The notes: generated from the sequence alone by a model not told the origin. Positions 46,452 to 59,112 are shown, numbered from the stretch's first letter. The stretch is 64,000 bases of DNA from Avena insularis (GCA_023614405.1 CM042697.1:471554792-471618791); one strand, 5' to 3'. Made by a program: numbers and translations.

Positions 46452-48100
46452 GAGGGCTGGGCGCACTTCCCCACACCTTCCCTCAAGCCTAGTCGCCTGC
46501 GCCTCCTCTCTCCCTCCCGACTGTGTGTAGGCAAAGCCCTGCTGCAGAAACTCTCCACCACTTGCACCGCGCCGTCGCGTTGTAGATCCAATCCGTCTCT
46601 CCACCATACTTGCTGGACCAAGGAAGGAGGAGACGTCGAGGTGCTGCACGTGTGCATCTCCCGGAGGCATCGCCACTTGCGGTGCTAGATCGGATCGGAT
46701 CGCGAGGAGGAGAAGCGAGTACGACTACATCACCCACGTTCCGACGAACGTTCCGCTGTGCGAATCTTCAAGGGTATGAAGATCCAATCTAATCTCTCTC
46801 GTTGTTTGCATCTCCTAGATTAGATATTGGCTTTTCCGTTCGCATCCGTAGAATTTTTTTGATTTACTATGCTGCGAAACCCTTCAGTGGTATCAGAGCT
46901 AGATCTATGCGTAGATGTGTTTTACGAGTAGAACGCAACATGGTTGTTGCGGGCGTTGATGTTTTCTGTTGCAAGCCTCTTGTTTGTGTTCTTCTTATGA
47001 CGCGGGATAGTGAGATTGAAGCGGTCCAGCCAACCTTACAGCGACGTCGTCATGAGGCCGGCTCCGCACTTGACGTGTGGCTTGTTCCACACATGCGGCT
47101 GGTGGATGCCAGTTTCTCTCACTATAGTTGTCATGGGATTAACACCGGAGTTTGGCAACCATAATATCACCGTTGTGGCTTTCCGTAGGTAAGAATCGTT
47201 CTTAGCTTGCTACTCCCATAAGCCACGTAAAACATGCAACAACAAAGTAGAGGCGTCTAACTTGTTTTTGCAGGGAGTGTTTTCTGTGATATGGTATGGC
47301 CCAAGATGTGATAAGTGTATTGTATGCGATGATCAGGTTTTGGAATGTTTCACGACGTGCATGTCGATGAGTACACAACCGGCAGGAGCCATATGGTTGT
47401 CTTTATCATTGTGTATGACCTGTGTGTCAACTTCTTATCGCCATGTAATAGTTTCACTTTATCGCTAAGTAGTTAGCAATAGTTGTAGTTGCTATTCGGT
47501 GGAGGCAATCATGGTGGAGTGATGGAGATCATGCCGCACACAAGATGGAGATCATTGTGAAGATTGGCTATACCATGTCACATAAAGTTATATGCATGTG
47601 ATGTTTATCCTTTTATGTATCTTATTATGCTTAGATCATGACGGTAGCATTATAAGATGATTCCTCACTTAAAGATCAAGATAAAAAGTGTTCTCCCCAT
47701 GTATGCACCGTTGCGAAAGTTAAATCGTGTCCAAGCATCACGTGATGATCGGGGCTATAGACTCTACGTTCACATACAACGGGTGCAAGCCAGTTTTGCA
47801 CTGCGGAAATACTTGGGTCTAACTTGACGAGCCTAGCATGTCTGGACATGGCCTCGGAACACATGAACCGAAAGGTTAAGCATGAGTCATATGAATGATA
47901 TGATCGACACTTCATTGTCCACCATTGAAGCCACATCTCTTCTCGTGAAGATCGGATTAGGTGTGGTGAATTTGGATCGTGTTCACTAAACAACTTGAGG
48001 GATGTTGAATTTAGTGGGAGTTCATCTAGTAATTTGATTAAAAGTTGAACTAGTTATCATGAACATAGTCTAATTTGTACTTGCAAATATTGTAGATCAA

Positions 48101-51100
48101 ATGGCTAATTCCAACTTCAAATTCAACGATTTTGCTGAGAAGGAAAAGCTTAGAAACAATGGGTATAACTTCACCAATTGGTTCCGAATCGAGAATCATT
48201 CTCTCTGGCGGTCAAAGGACTATGTCCTTGAGAATGCGTTAGGTGGCGCCCTAGCTACTGCGCTTGGTGATGAGAAAGCATCTGTCGGCAAGCAAAGATG
48301 ATTATGGTGTGATTAAGAGCACCATGTTGTTTGCTATGGAATCGGACCTTCAAAATCGTTTTGAAGACTATCCCGGGCCCTTTGAGATTCTCGAGGAGCT
48401 GAAAACCATGTTTCAGACTCAGGCCCGTTCTGAGAGATATGAGATCTCCGAGAAGTTCTTTAACTGCAAGATGGAGGAAGGGAGTTCCGTTAGTGAGCAC
48501 GCCATTAAGATGTGGCTACACTCAACGCCCAACTGGATCGCAAGATTCGAGAGGAGCTCAAGATTGAGGGTTCTCGCAATCACTCCCTCCTAGCTACAAA
48601 AGTTTTGTAGTGACTCACAATTAGATTGGCTCCACGATACGATCACCGAGCTCTTCGCAAAGTCAAGGCTGCGGTGGGCATCAAAAGGATAATCATGTGT
48701 TGATGGTCAACAAGCCCCACCTTCAAGAAAGGTAAGGGTGCAAAGAAGCCCTTCAAGAAAGGCGTGGTGCAAGCGCGTTGCCCTGAGAAGAAGCTCAAGT
48801 CGGTCCTAAGCGGACCTTTGAGTGCTTCTATTGCAAGGACAAGGGTCCTTTGGAAGCGCAACGTCCGAAGTATTTAGCGGACAAGAAGGCTGGCACCATC
48901 AAAGGTATATTTGATATACATGTTATTGATGTTTTCCTTACTAGCCCTCGTTGTAGTGCACGGGTATTTGATCTTGGTTCGGTTGCTAATATTTGTAACT
49001 CAAACAGAGCTACGGAATAGACGGCGGCTTGCGAGGGATGAGGTGACGATGCACGTTGGCAACGGATCAAGAGTTGATGTGATGGCCGTCGGCACGCTCT
49101 CCTTAGTTTTACCTTCGGGATTAGTTTTAAACCTCAATAAATGTTATTATGTGCCTACGTTGAGCATGAACATTATTTCTGGATCTTGTTTATTGCAAGA
49201 CGGTTATTCATTTAAATCGGAGAATAATGGTTGTTCTATTTATATGAGTAACATCTTTTATGGTCATGCACCTGTTGTAAATGGTTTATTTCTTCTAAAT
49301 CTCGAAAGGGATGAAACACACATCCATAACATTGAGGCTAAGAGATGCAAAGTAGATAGTGATAATACTACTTATTTGTGCTTGTCGTCTAGGTCATATT
49401 GGTGTAAAACGCATGAAGAAACTCCATTCTGATGGACTTTTGGAGTCTCTTGATTTTGAATCATTTGACACATGCGAACCATGCCTCATGGGCAAGATGA
49501 TCAAAACCCCGTTCTCCGGAATGATGGAGCGAGCAACGGACTTGTTGGAAATCATACATACCGATGTATGCGGACCGATGAGTGTTTCGACGCGCGGTGG
49601 ATATCGCTATTTTCTCACTTTTACCGATGACTTAAGTAGATATGGGTATATCTATTTAATGAAACATAAATCTGAAACATTTGAAAAGTTCAAAGAATTT
49701 CAGAATGAAGTGGAGAACCATCGTAACAGAAAGATTAAGTTTCTACGATCCGATCGTGGAGGTGAATATTTGAGTTATGATTTTCTCACGCATCTTAAAG
49801 CAAGCGGAATCGTTTCGCAACTCACGCCACCCGGAACACCACAGTGCAATGGTGTGTCTGAGCAGGAATCGAACCCTATTAGATATGGTCCGATCAATGA
49901 TGTCTCTTACTGATTTGCCGTTATCGTTTTTGGGTTATGCATTAGAAACCGCTGCATTCACTTTAAATAGGGCACCATCTAAATCCGTTGAGACGACACC
50001 GTATGAACTGTGGTTTGGTGCTAAACCTAAGTTGTCATTTCTTAAAGTTTGGGGATGCGAAGCTTACGTCAAGAAGTTGATGCCAGACAAGCTCGAACCC
50101 AAAGCGGAGAAATGCGTCTTCATAGGATACCCTAAGGAAACTATTGGGTATACCTTCTATCACAAAACCGAAGGATAAGTGTTTGTCGCAAAGAACGGAT
50201 CCTTTCTTGAGAAGGAGTTTCTCTCGAAAGAAGTGAGTGGGAGGAAAGTAGAGCTAGACGAGGTTGTTGAACCTTCTCTTGAGTTGGAGAGTAGCGCGAC
50301 CTGAAATTGTTCCAAGGTCACCGCACCAACAATAGAGGAAGCTAATGACAAGGATCATGAAGCAGACGATCTCACATCGAACGTCGCAGGTCGACAAGGT
50401 CGCGTGCCCCTCCTGAGTGGTACGGCAACCCTGCCTTGACTATCTTGTTGGTAGAAGACAGTGAACCTACGAACTATGAGGAAGCGATGATGAGCCCAGA
50501 CTCTGAGAAATGGCTAGAAGCCATGAAATCCGAGTTGGGATCCATGAGCGAAAACCAAGTATGGACTTTGGTGGACCCTCCTAGCGTAATCGAAAGGCCG
50601 ATGAGTGGAAATGGATCTTCAAGAAGAAAACGTACGCGGATGGTAATGTTACCGTCTATAAAGCACGACTTGTCGCAAAAGGTTTTCGACAAGTTCAAGG
50701 TGTTGACTACGATGAGACTTTCTCTCCCGTAGCGATGTTTAAGTCCATTCGGATTTTATTAGCAATTGCTGCGTTTCATGATTATGAAATATGGCAGATG
50801 GATGTCAAGACTGCATTCCTCAATGGCAACATTGATGAAGAGTTGTATATGATGCAACCCGAAGGTTTTGTCGATCCTAAGGATGCTGATAAAGTGTGCA
50901 AGCTTCAGCGTTCCATTTATGGACTGAAGCAAGCATCTCGGAGTTGGAACCTTCGTTTTGATCAAGTGATCAAGAGCTTTGGATTTGTTCCAAATTGCTA
51001 CGAAGCTTGTATCTACAAGAAAGTGAGTGGGAGCTCGGTGACATTTCTAGTACTATATGTGGATGACATATTGATTATTGGAAATGACATAAACATGCTT

Positions 51101-52038
51101 AACGATGTGAAGAGTTATTTGAACAAGTGTTTTTCAATGAAATACCTAGGTGAAGCTGCTTATATATTGGGCATCAAAATCTATAGAGATAGACAAAGAC
51201 GCCTGATAGCTTTAAGCCAGAGTACATACCTAGACAAAGTTCTGAAAAGGTTCAGAATGGATAAGGCAAAGAAAGGTTCAGTACCTATGTTGTCAGGTAA
51301 GATATTGAGCAAGGCTCAGTGTCCAGCTACGGTGAATGATAGGGAAGCTATGAGCAAAGTGCCTTATGCCTCGGCCATAGGTTCTATCATGTATGCCATG
51401 CTGTGTACTAGACCGGATGTGTCCAATGCTCTTAGTTTGACGAGCAGATATCAAAGTGATCCAGGAGTGGAACACTGGACAGCCATGAAGAACATCCTAA
51501 AGTACCTAAATAGAACTAAAGAAATGTTCTTAGTCTATGGGGGTGATGAACAGCTCGTCGTAAAAGGTTACGTCGACGCTAGTTTCGACACCGACAAGGA
51601 TGATTCTAAATCTCAGACATGATACGTTTATATTTTGAATGGAGAAGCTGTGAGCTGGAGAAGCAAAGCGTGATCGCGGGATCTACAGTAGAAGCGGAAT
51701 ACATGGCTGCTGCAGAAGCGTCAAGTGAAGGAGTTTGGATCAGGAACTTCATCACTGAGCTTGGCGTGGTTCCAAGTGCATTGGACCCACTGGAGATATT
51801 GTGTGACAACACTGGCGCCATAGCACTCGCTAAGGAACCAAGATATCATCCAAAGACCAAGCATATCAACCGCAAGTTTCATATAATCCGAGATTATATA
51901 GCAGATGGAGATCGGAAGATTAGCAAAGTACATACAGATCTGAATGTCGCAGATCCATTGACTAAACCTCTTTCACGTGTAAAACATGATCAACACCTTA
52001 GTGCCATGGGTGTGAGATTGTTGCCAAATATAAACTAG
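48101..52038 (+). pseudogene. Copia gag-pol polyprotein, decayed
   Basis: In order: gag from 48101 (MANSNFKF, then a shift near 48265; LQNRFEDYPGPFEILEELK), zinc knuckle remnant CFYCKDKG (about 48830), protease-like FDLGSVANICN where DTG or DSG is expected (about 48970), GAG-pre-integrase (CRLGHIGVKRMKKL), integrase 49500-50180 (DVCGPMS, DDLSRYGYIYLMKH, RGGEYLSYD), RT 50735-51622 (DVKTAFLNGNID, YGLKQASRSW, YVDDILIIG) and RNase H to 52038 (GSTVEAEYMA, CDNTGAIALA, KTKHIN). The long RT frame ends at a TGA (51620) where GGA would continue it, and a one-base shift follows. With several further shifts it cannot make a polyprotein, but the RT segment alone is open for 295 codons. Confidence 0.93.
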
Positions 52039-53734
52039 ATTATTGACTCTAGTGCAAGTGGGAGACTGTTGGAATTATGCCCTAGAGGCAATAATAAAGA
52101 TGTTATTATTATAATTCTTGTTCATGATAATGTTTATATTCCATGCTAGAATTGTATTAAGCGGAAACTTTAATACTTGTGTGGTTTGTGAACAACACCG
52201 TGTCCCTAGTACGCCTCTATGGACTAGCTCATTGATTAATGATGGTTAAGGTTTCCTAACCATGGACATGAGTTGTCGATTAATAATGAGATCATATCAT
52301 TGGGAGAATGATATGATGGATGACCAAACTAAGCGAAGCAATTAGATTGTGTCATCGTGTTCATCTTTGAAGCTTTTCTTATGTCAAATATTGTATTCCT
52401 TAGACCATGAGATAATACAACTCCACAGTATCGGAAGAAAGCTTTGAGGTCATCAAACGTCATCCTATGAGAGGGTGATCATAAAGGTGTCTCTCGGTGA
52501 TCGGAAAGTACATTGGGTTATATGTATCGAGATGGATTTGTCCCTCAAAGTCGGAGAGATATACTTGGGCCCACTTAATCGATATCAACACCGCTTGCAA
52601 GCATGTGGTTAAGGAGTTAATCACAAAGTGATATCGGATTATGGAACGAGTAAAGTACTTCTGTGAACGAGATTGAACTAGGTATGACCATGCAAGCGAT
52701 CTAATCTCGCAAGTAAAATATCGCGAGGCGAAGGGAATATATATATGGGATTGATTGAATCCTGGCATCGTGGTTCATCCGATATGATCATCGATGAATG
52801 TGGAGTCAATATGGGTTTCCAGACCCATTGTTGATTATTGATAGAAGATCATGTCTGCATGTTCTCGAACCCGAAGGGTCACACACTTAACGTGTCTCGA
52901 CGCTAGGATAGATTGGATAATTGGTTTATGAGTTTTTGTTCGGAGTCTCGGATGGGATCCGGGACATCACGAGAGGTTCCGGAATGGTCCGGAGAATAAG
53001 ATTCATATAAAGCAGTGCAGTTTTTGGAGTTCGGAATTGTTCCGGGTTAATCGGTATTGTACCGGAAGCTTCTAGAACCTTCCGGGGGGACCAACGTGGT
53101 CCCGCCTATCGGGATGGGGCATGGGCCTATGAGGGAGTGACCTGGCCGCATTGGGCCAGGGGCACAAGGCCCCATAGGGCCCAGCCGGCCAAACAAGGGG
53201 AAACCCTAGTTTGGAGCTTCTAGAAGGGGGGAGGGGGTTCCTTGCCCCCCACTCCTCCCTCCTTTGGCCGCCGGCCTAGGCTTGGGGGAGGGGCTGGGGC
53301 GCACCCCTCCCCACACCTTCCCCTCAAGCCTAGTCGCCCTGCTGCCCTCCTCTCTCTCTCCCTCCCGACTGTGTGTAGGCGAAGCCCTGCTGCAGAAACT
53401 CTCCACCACTTGCACCGCGCCGTCGCGTTGTAGATCCAATCCGTCTCTCCACCATACTTGCTGGACCAAGGAAGGAGGAGACGTCGAGGTGCTGCACGTG
53501 TGCATCTCCCAGAGGCATCGCCACTTGCGGTGCTAGATCGAATCGGATCGCGAGGAGGAGAAGCGAGTACGACTACATCACCCACGTTCCGACGAACGTT
53601 TCGCTGTGCGAATCTTCAAGGGTATGAAGATCCAATCTAATCTCTCTCGTTGTTTGCATCTCCTAGATTAGATCTTGGCTTTTCCGTTCGCATCCGTAGA
53701 ATTTTTGTGATTTACTATGCTGCGAAACCCTTCA

Positions 53735-54591
53735 ATAAATGCATTCTACTTCCTCCGTTTCAAAATATTAGATGATTTAACCTTTTTCTAAAGCGCATGT
53801 ATCTAGACGACTTTTAATGTGTAGGTTCGGAGCAAAATGAATTAACATACACGCTAAAAGGCGTCTAGATATATGTGTTTTAAAAAAAGATGATGGGGAC
53901 ACCATTGAAGTTTTGTGAACTATACTTATATCTTTGACTACACAAAAATCACAAAATTGTTTCTCAAAAAAGAAAAATAAATCAATTTTTCTCAGCACTT
54001 TTGTTTATTATGCGTAGATCAAATCTAAAATGAATTTTGATAAAAAATATTAGTTTTATATACTACACATCTATTGGTATTCTATAAGATTTCCAGCAAC
54101 CACAAAAACGAGCTATCTTGAGCATACGAGCTGAAAGATCCTTAATAGTTATCTTTATTTGGGCACATTGACCAAATCTTTGAAATTTTAAATTTGAGAA
54201 CAAATTCTTTTACAAGTGTAAAAGCTAAAAATTGATGTTTTTGGAAATAGTTTGTGTTAATGTAGACACTGTTTTTGAGTATCTAATCTAAAGTAGCATC
54301 TCCTATGTCCTGAAAAGGATGTCGTAGATTTGCCTAGATTTTCATGTGTATATGCACTAAACCTCATCTAAATACATGCATATCTAGATAAATGCATGTA
54401 ATTATTTTCCGGACCAAGGGAGTACTTTTATTGGTTGCTCAAATTGTGGTGGCACAAGCGCAACACTTCAGATTTGACTAAGAACCAATATTTCACCCTC
54501 GCCATGTGGATTAAGTTGTAATTAGGGCCTCCTACATTTTAAAACTTATTTACATGCACTGACGATGCGCTAAAGATGATGCCAAATGATG
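53735..54591. other. Right part of Helitron with Stowaway-like pieces
   Basis: A Stowaway-like left end (cttcctccgtttcaaaatatt, 53750) and a different Stowaway-type right end (attattttccggaccaagggag, about 54398-54421) lie here, separated by AT-rich sequence. They do not match each other as one TIR pair, so two partial MITEs or an interrupted one are likely. No gene is seen. Confidence 0.45.
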
Positions 54592-54639
54592 CCCTCGCAT
54601 TTGCGAGGGTCATCCTGCTAGTTATGCCTAATAATCCAA

Positions 54640-55750
54640 GATTAGCTAACCTATCACATCGGCGCAACCTTTGATGGCGCGAGGACTCTCTCCCCCGACC
54701 CTCGCACGTTAATTCTAGTATAAAAACTCATTCGGCATTTAGGGCCTTTCTAGTGAACGCAGGATTAATCATGACTGGCGTGAGCCGCCGGCATTGCCGC
54801 CCGAGAGCGCAACGTGGGCCGAGGCGCCGAGCACCACGTACGTACCCACCGGCCACCGCGCGTCCATGTCGCCGACAAGCTAGCACCGCGCGGCTTGCGA
54901 CGCTCTCGTCGACGCGCGTGCACAGCCTGTCGAGCTCGCAAACGACCCAACTCTCGGCCGGGCTCTTGCAGCAGACGCGGCGGCTTACGATTCCGTGCCA
55001 CGCGGATCATATCGGTGAGAAGAGAAGCTCCTGTTTGTTTCAGCCCGATCGCGCCCTAAACCAGCAGTCCAGTACGGCCACTTCGTTCGACGAAGGGCCT
55101 CACATGTCGCATCGCCTGCATCCGCAACTGCGTGCTCCACGGGCGGATCACGGCCGCCAGATTGGCTACACGGTCGTCCAGAGAGGCCAGGCCGCCATGA
55201 ACCGGCGCCGGGCCGGTTGATCACTGGGAGCACGCGATGCGCACGTGATTGGCCTGTCCAGCTACGGGTACGAAACGACGCTCGTCTGCGAAATCCTGAC
55301 CGAGGGGTTGCGCGCGCCGGCGAGGTCGACGCGTAAGAAGCTCGTGGTTCCGTAGGGCGTCGCCCCGGCCCGCACACCGCTACGGTACAGGAAAGTCATG
55401 CCGCTCGCCGCGCCGCTCGGCCGGCCTCGTCGTCAATGTTGATAAGCTGTTCGATCGGCATGGACCGCGGTCCTCTAATGCGTTTGGCCCATCAGCCGCG
55501 CGTTCAGCTAGCTGCTCGCGCGCCCTTGTCGCGCTGATTCCGCGTACGGCGGCGGCGGCGGCGGCGCAGTGGGCAGCCGGCAGCCGGGAGCAGTGTGCTC
55601 GTAACAAGGTGCAGATCCCCGGCCCACGTTCTCAAGAGAAAGAACATCTCAAAACACGTGGTTGAAACACGCAAAGCTCTACCACCCACATGTAGCAATT
55701 GCCAACTTTACAAGGTGTATTTCGTACGCGCCGAGCTTCCTACGCTTTGA
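54640..55750. other. GC-rich region, no recognised gene; contains the copy of the 26.7-27.3 kb segment
   Basis: Open frames exist on both strands because of high GC, but none shows a known domain or plausible gene structure. The part 55117-55616 is collinear with 26740-27310. A (GGC)n run lies at about 55548-55566. The absence of the MITE at 55543 marks the unoccupied site. Confidence 0.5.
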
Positions 55751-55771
55751 ACGTGTAGCTTTCGTAGCGAA

Positions 55772-55788
55772 TCTCTCTCTCTCTCTCT
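55772..55788. repeat. (CT)n microsatellite
   Basis: Eight uninterrupted CT units. Confidence 0.9.
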
Positions 55789-55926
55789 GGCTAAGCATTT
55801 GCTTTTAAGCTAAGGCACTTCAACATCTGAGCGAGGTAGAACAAGCTGTCGGCGTACGAGAGTGTGCTGGCTGGATCGATGACGTGCCTAAAAAATTCGA
55901 GTTACTGATGTGAAGTACCAAGTTTA

Positions 55927-56009
55927 TTGCCCTCTGTTTTATAACGTAAGCTTTTTTAGCTAACTAAAAATAACTTGCTAAAATGGCTTATATTGTGGAA
56001 TGGAGAGAG
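55927..56009. mobile_element. Stowaway MITE, 83 bp, TA target duplication
   Basis: The ends ttgccctctgttttataacgtaagc and gcttatattgtggaatggagagag are inverted repeats with a few mismatches and match the ctccctctgttcc Stowaway consensus. TA flanks both sides (55925-55926, 56010-56011). Too small to encode anything. Confidence 0.8.
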
Positions 56010-56119
56010 TACCGTACAAATACTGACTTCCGAGCATATATATATCATGCATAACTGGTTGTATTCATTAATTTAGCACGTCATAATTTGTCTAATATAC
56101 AGTTGGGATTTTATTACTG

Positions 56120-56810
56120 CACTACAGGAAATGTTGCAAGCGCCGACGGCCGGTACGCTACGCCGACGGCCAAAGGTCGGGGCCGTCGGCGTAGCTGCCT
56201 CCCCAGGCCAGCCCCCCGCCAGGCCGTCGGCGTAGAAACGGCCGTCGGCACAGCAACATGTGCCGACGGTGGCCCTCGGCACAGACACGCCGTCGGCGTA
56301 GGGGAGAACAGTGTGCCGACGGTGACCCTCGGCGGAACTTTGGCCCTCGGCGTATACAGCTCGGAACTGCGCGCCAGAACGCCGTTTGGTAGCGAAGCTG
56401 TGCCGACGGCCTAGCCGTCGGCATAGCCCTGCCACGTGCTCCCCACCCCGCGCCTAAATTTGGTGGGCTGTGCCGACGGCTTAGCCGTCGGCGTAGCCCT
56501 TCAGATTTTTTTCAAATTATTTTTTCCATTTAATTTTAGCCATATATTTTATACTCCCAATAATTTATTAATTACTCCCAATAATTTAATGTTGATATAT
56601 ATTGTTTGTATCGCGGCCGTTACCGTCGACGCCGTCGTCTGACACGTGGGTCCCGCTAGGAGGATGATACGCCGAGGGGGAGGACCTGTGCCGACGGCCG
56701 TGGTTCTGTGCCGACCAGGATCTGCCGAGGCGATTATCGCCGACGGTTGCCGGCTTTATGCAGGCTGATGCGGCTTCCAGCCCTCGGCGTAGTCACCGTT
56801 TCCTGTAGTG
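56120..56810. mobile_element. Short non-autonomous CACTA element, TSD CTG
   Basis: The ends CACTACAGGAAA and tttcctgtagtg are perfect 12-bp inverted repeats, with CTG directly repeated outside (56117-56119, 56811-56813). Both flanks inside the ends hold many gccgacggc/gccgtcggc subterminal repeats in both orientations. The AT-rich centre (56500-56600) has no gene. At 691 bp it depends on a transposase elsewhere. Its ends differ from those of the two larger CACTA elements in this window, so neither is its obvious partner. Confidence 0.95.
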
Positions 56811-58487
56811 CTGTTCTAGATTCTTAACTGGTTGTATTCATCGGTTGATGCAGAGATACTTATGCACCACCTCCTTTTCGGCAAAAAGATCTGTCTCTTT
56901 AATAATCAGTTTCTTTATTTTTCCTACTAAGCTGGTAAGCTAGACAAAGTTGTTATCGGTATATGATTAAGTGCCAGTTGACTGGCAGAACAACTCGATG
57001 CATAATTGGTGGGAGAAGATGGGTTTTGGGAGTTCACGTCTATTCGAAAGAATTTGCTAGAATTTTGACACAGCTAGCCACACAAACCCGCGCATGGGTA
57101 GCTCGGCATGACCCAACCTAGGTTTAAAAACGGATGGAAACATGTATTATCGTTTTGATTTTCTCTTGTGTTGCCGGAATCGGAAACGAAGAGGAAAACT
57201 CCAGAAAAGAACAGGGAATCAAAAATCATCGGAAACAAATATAAAACGGATATGATACGAAAACAGACACTTGTTGGAATATGATACACCAAAAGAAACA
57301 TATAACAGCAAAAAAAAAAGCTCACAACTTCGACAAGCGACAATTGAACATACAGTAACACACATAATTCAATACTTCGACAAACACATAAGTTTACATA
57401 AATAGTTTCACATAAACGCTAAGACACTCACTTGATTCGTATATAGACCGTGACGGTTGTATGTATTACATAGACCTTGCATATATTTTATGGCCCGACA
57501 AGAATAAGGAAAATAGTTTCCGTACTTATTTATCTAGAATTTTCTTACCTTTTTCGTTTCCGTCAGAAATGGCTTCCTCATTTTGTTTTTCATTTCCATT
57601 TAGAATATTTTGTTTCTGTTTCTTTTTTGTAAAATGGCATTTCCGTTTCCTTTTTAGCTCTCAATTTTCTTTTTCTTCGGAAGCTTGCGTTAGGATGGGT
57701 CTGGGCTTCACATATGGACATGTTTTAAGGAGGCGGTCCAGCCCGAGGTCTTTCGGGCTTTTTCACTCCTGGGTTGGGCCTAGGCCTGGATTTTAGTCTT
57801 GATGGCCAGGATGGGCCTAGGCCTATGTTTTTGCTATGGCCTTTTTGCTTCCTGGCCTGAAGTTTGGCATGTAATATGCCTAAGTATGGCTAGCCACAAT
57901 GCACTTCTCCCACGCCATGTTAAATATGCCCCTAACGATCGATGAGTTTTGATATCCGATTTTCACAATGCCACATGATCCCGGTACTTTTTTTGGCTTG
58001 ACGGACCTCCAAAATTTATAAAATCCATTAAAAGCCGCCGCAGGGTTTATGGGGCAAAATAGGGAAAGATATTTTAAAAAAGAAAAACTTTTTTCATGAG
58101 GCCATAATTCAATTAATGGATAGAACCTCCGAAGAACCTAGGACCACTGAAAACAATATAGGTGACCAGATATTAAACCTACTAAATCGGGATGTCTTAC
58201 CAATGCTTCATTGCTAAATCACCAAGAAAACATTAACATGTGCAAACCAACAATACAAAGTTGGAAGTGAGACTGACTCACTTTGTTAGGAAAGTGGGTG
58301 TGTACAACCCGAGCAACTGGATTCTAGTCATCACGAGCGTAAATTTTGTTCATATGGGTCCCCCCCCAGATTTCACATGCAAAAATAAAACACCTAGGTA
58401 TGAGCGGTGAATTGTTCCTATTGAAATTGTAGGGGTAAAACCTAGAGCTCGTGTGCAAGAAAACAATAATGATAGAGAGAATTCCTT
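56811..58487. other. Unassigned intergenic sequence with foldback-like pieces
   Basis: Blocks rich in gaaaacggaa (57120-57260) and ttccgtttcc (57500-57660) face each other, and cccaacctagg (57113) opposes ttgggcctagg (57775), hinting at an old foldback transposon of about 0.7 kb. No coding sequence is recognised. Confidence 0.35.
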
Positions 58488-59112
58488 ATTTGACACTACA
58501 TTCAAATATGATTTCTTATATGACATTGATAAATTTTGACTTTCTTATTTGACACTTGGTGTAAATTTTAATGCCTTATATGACATTTTAGTGCGTTTTG
58601 GGAACTAACGGTGTTAGCTAAGAACTAAAAAGACACTTCTGCCCCTGGTGCATAACATGACCAAAATCCATACATTACATAATTATTAGAACACAAGATA
58701 ATTAACGGCCAAGCTTTATGAATGTAGAGCTATTACATACGATGGTGGAGATCGCTCAATCGGATCTAAGCAAAAAAGAAGAAGAGCTTAGCTTTCTTTC
58801 TCAGACTGAAGATTTAAAGGAAACGCGTATACGTATATAATTAGCGTATGGATACACATAGGTACGTACTAGCCAGTGTATACTCCGCCTGTATACTCCG
58901 CTATGAACACCACAAGAACCTAGGACCACTGAAAACAATATAGCGACTATGTTCAGGGTATTTTGGTCCATCCAAAACAAAATTAACAGAACCATCTAAC
59001 GGAACTAACGGTAGTGTCATCTAAGGCATCAAAATTTACACCAAGTGTCAAATAAGGAAGTCAAAATTTTCTAGTGTCATATAAGAAATCATATTTAATA
59101 ATAGTGTCTTGT
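58488..59112. mobile_element. Long-TIR foldback MITE, about 620 bp, Mutator-like
   Basis: The left arm (58492-58612) and right arm (59001-59108) are inverted copies of a sequence with repeated ttatatgacac/ttatttgacacttgg motifs ending in ggaactaacgg. Similarity is high but not perfect. The roughly 390-bp centre has no gene. Arms of this length point to Mutator-type MITEs; the target duplication was not resolved. Confidence 0.7.

Larger units (their letters stand above)
45209..53734 (+). mobile_element. Full-length Copia LTR retrotransposon (BARE/Angela-like), TSD ATAAA
   Basis: LTRs 45209-46886 and 52067-53734 start TGTTGGAATTAT and end gcgaaacccttca. ATAAA flanks both (45204-45208, 53735-53739). 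The primer site TGGTATCAGAGC (46888-46899) and polypurine tract agtgcaagtgggagac (52051-52066) bracket the interior. The LTRs show many small indels and substitutions. About 30 bp including the TATA box of the 5' LTR (46444-46451) are absent from the 3' LTR near 53298. All coding domains are present but broken. Confidence 0.97.
44299..54621 (+). mobile_element. Non-autonomous Helitron (about 1.8 kb) carrying a nested Copia element
   Basis: The 3' end has the Helitron signature: hairpin ccctcgca-tt-tgcgaggg (54592-54609), eight bases, then CTAG (54618-54621) followed by T. The 5' end is placed at TCTATTATATACTAAAAGC after an A (44298|44299); an equivalent A|TC at 44291|44292 is an alternative. 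Removing the inner Copia element leaves about 1.8 kb. There is no Rep/helicase gene. An exon-like gene fragment lies near 44630-44850. Helitrons are known to carry gene pieces and make no target duplication. Confidence 0.6.
43301..54640 (+). mobile_element. Degraded Copia LTR (TGTTAGAAATAATGGG type) split by a Helitron
   Basis: The left part (43301-44298) starts TGTTAG and has the layout of a grass Copia LTR: agtcccacatggaaaattgg, a TATA box (ctctatataaag, 43798-43809) and a GC-rich leader. It ends within atgatttatattctgaaattaatcgtgg. The expected continuation ttatgcctaataatcca is found about 10 kb away, right after the Helitron 3' end at 54621. No primer site or coding part follows, so it is a solo LTR. 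The right boundary is approximate and no TSD was established. Confidence 0.5.

Noticed and set aside
46409..46792. Overlapping frames in the Copia LTR, repeated at 53206-53640
   Set aside because: Leader sequence duplicated in both LTRs; not a gene.
54753..55607. Arg-rich open frames on both strands
   Set aside because: High GC gives open frames everywhere; no conserved domain or gene model.
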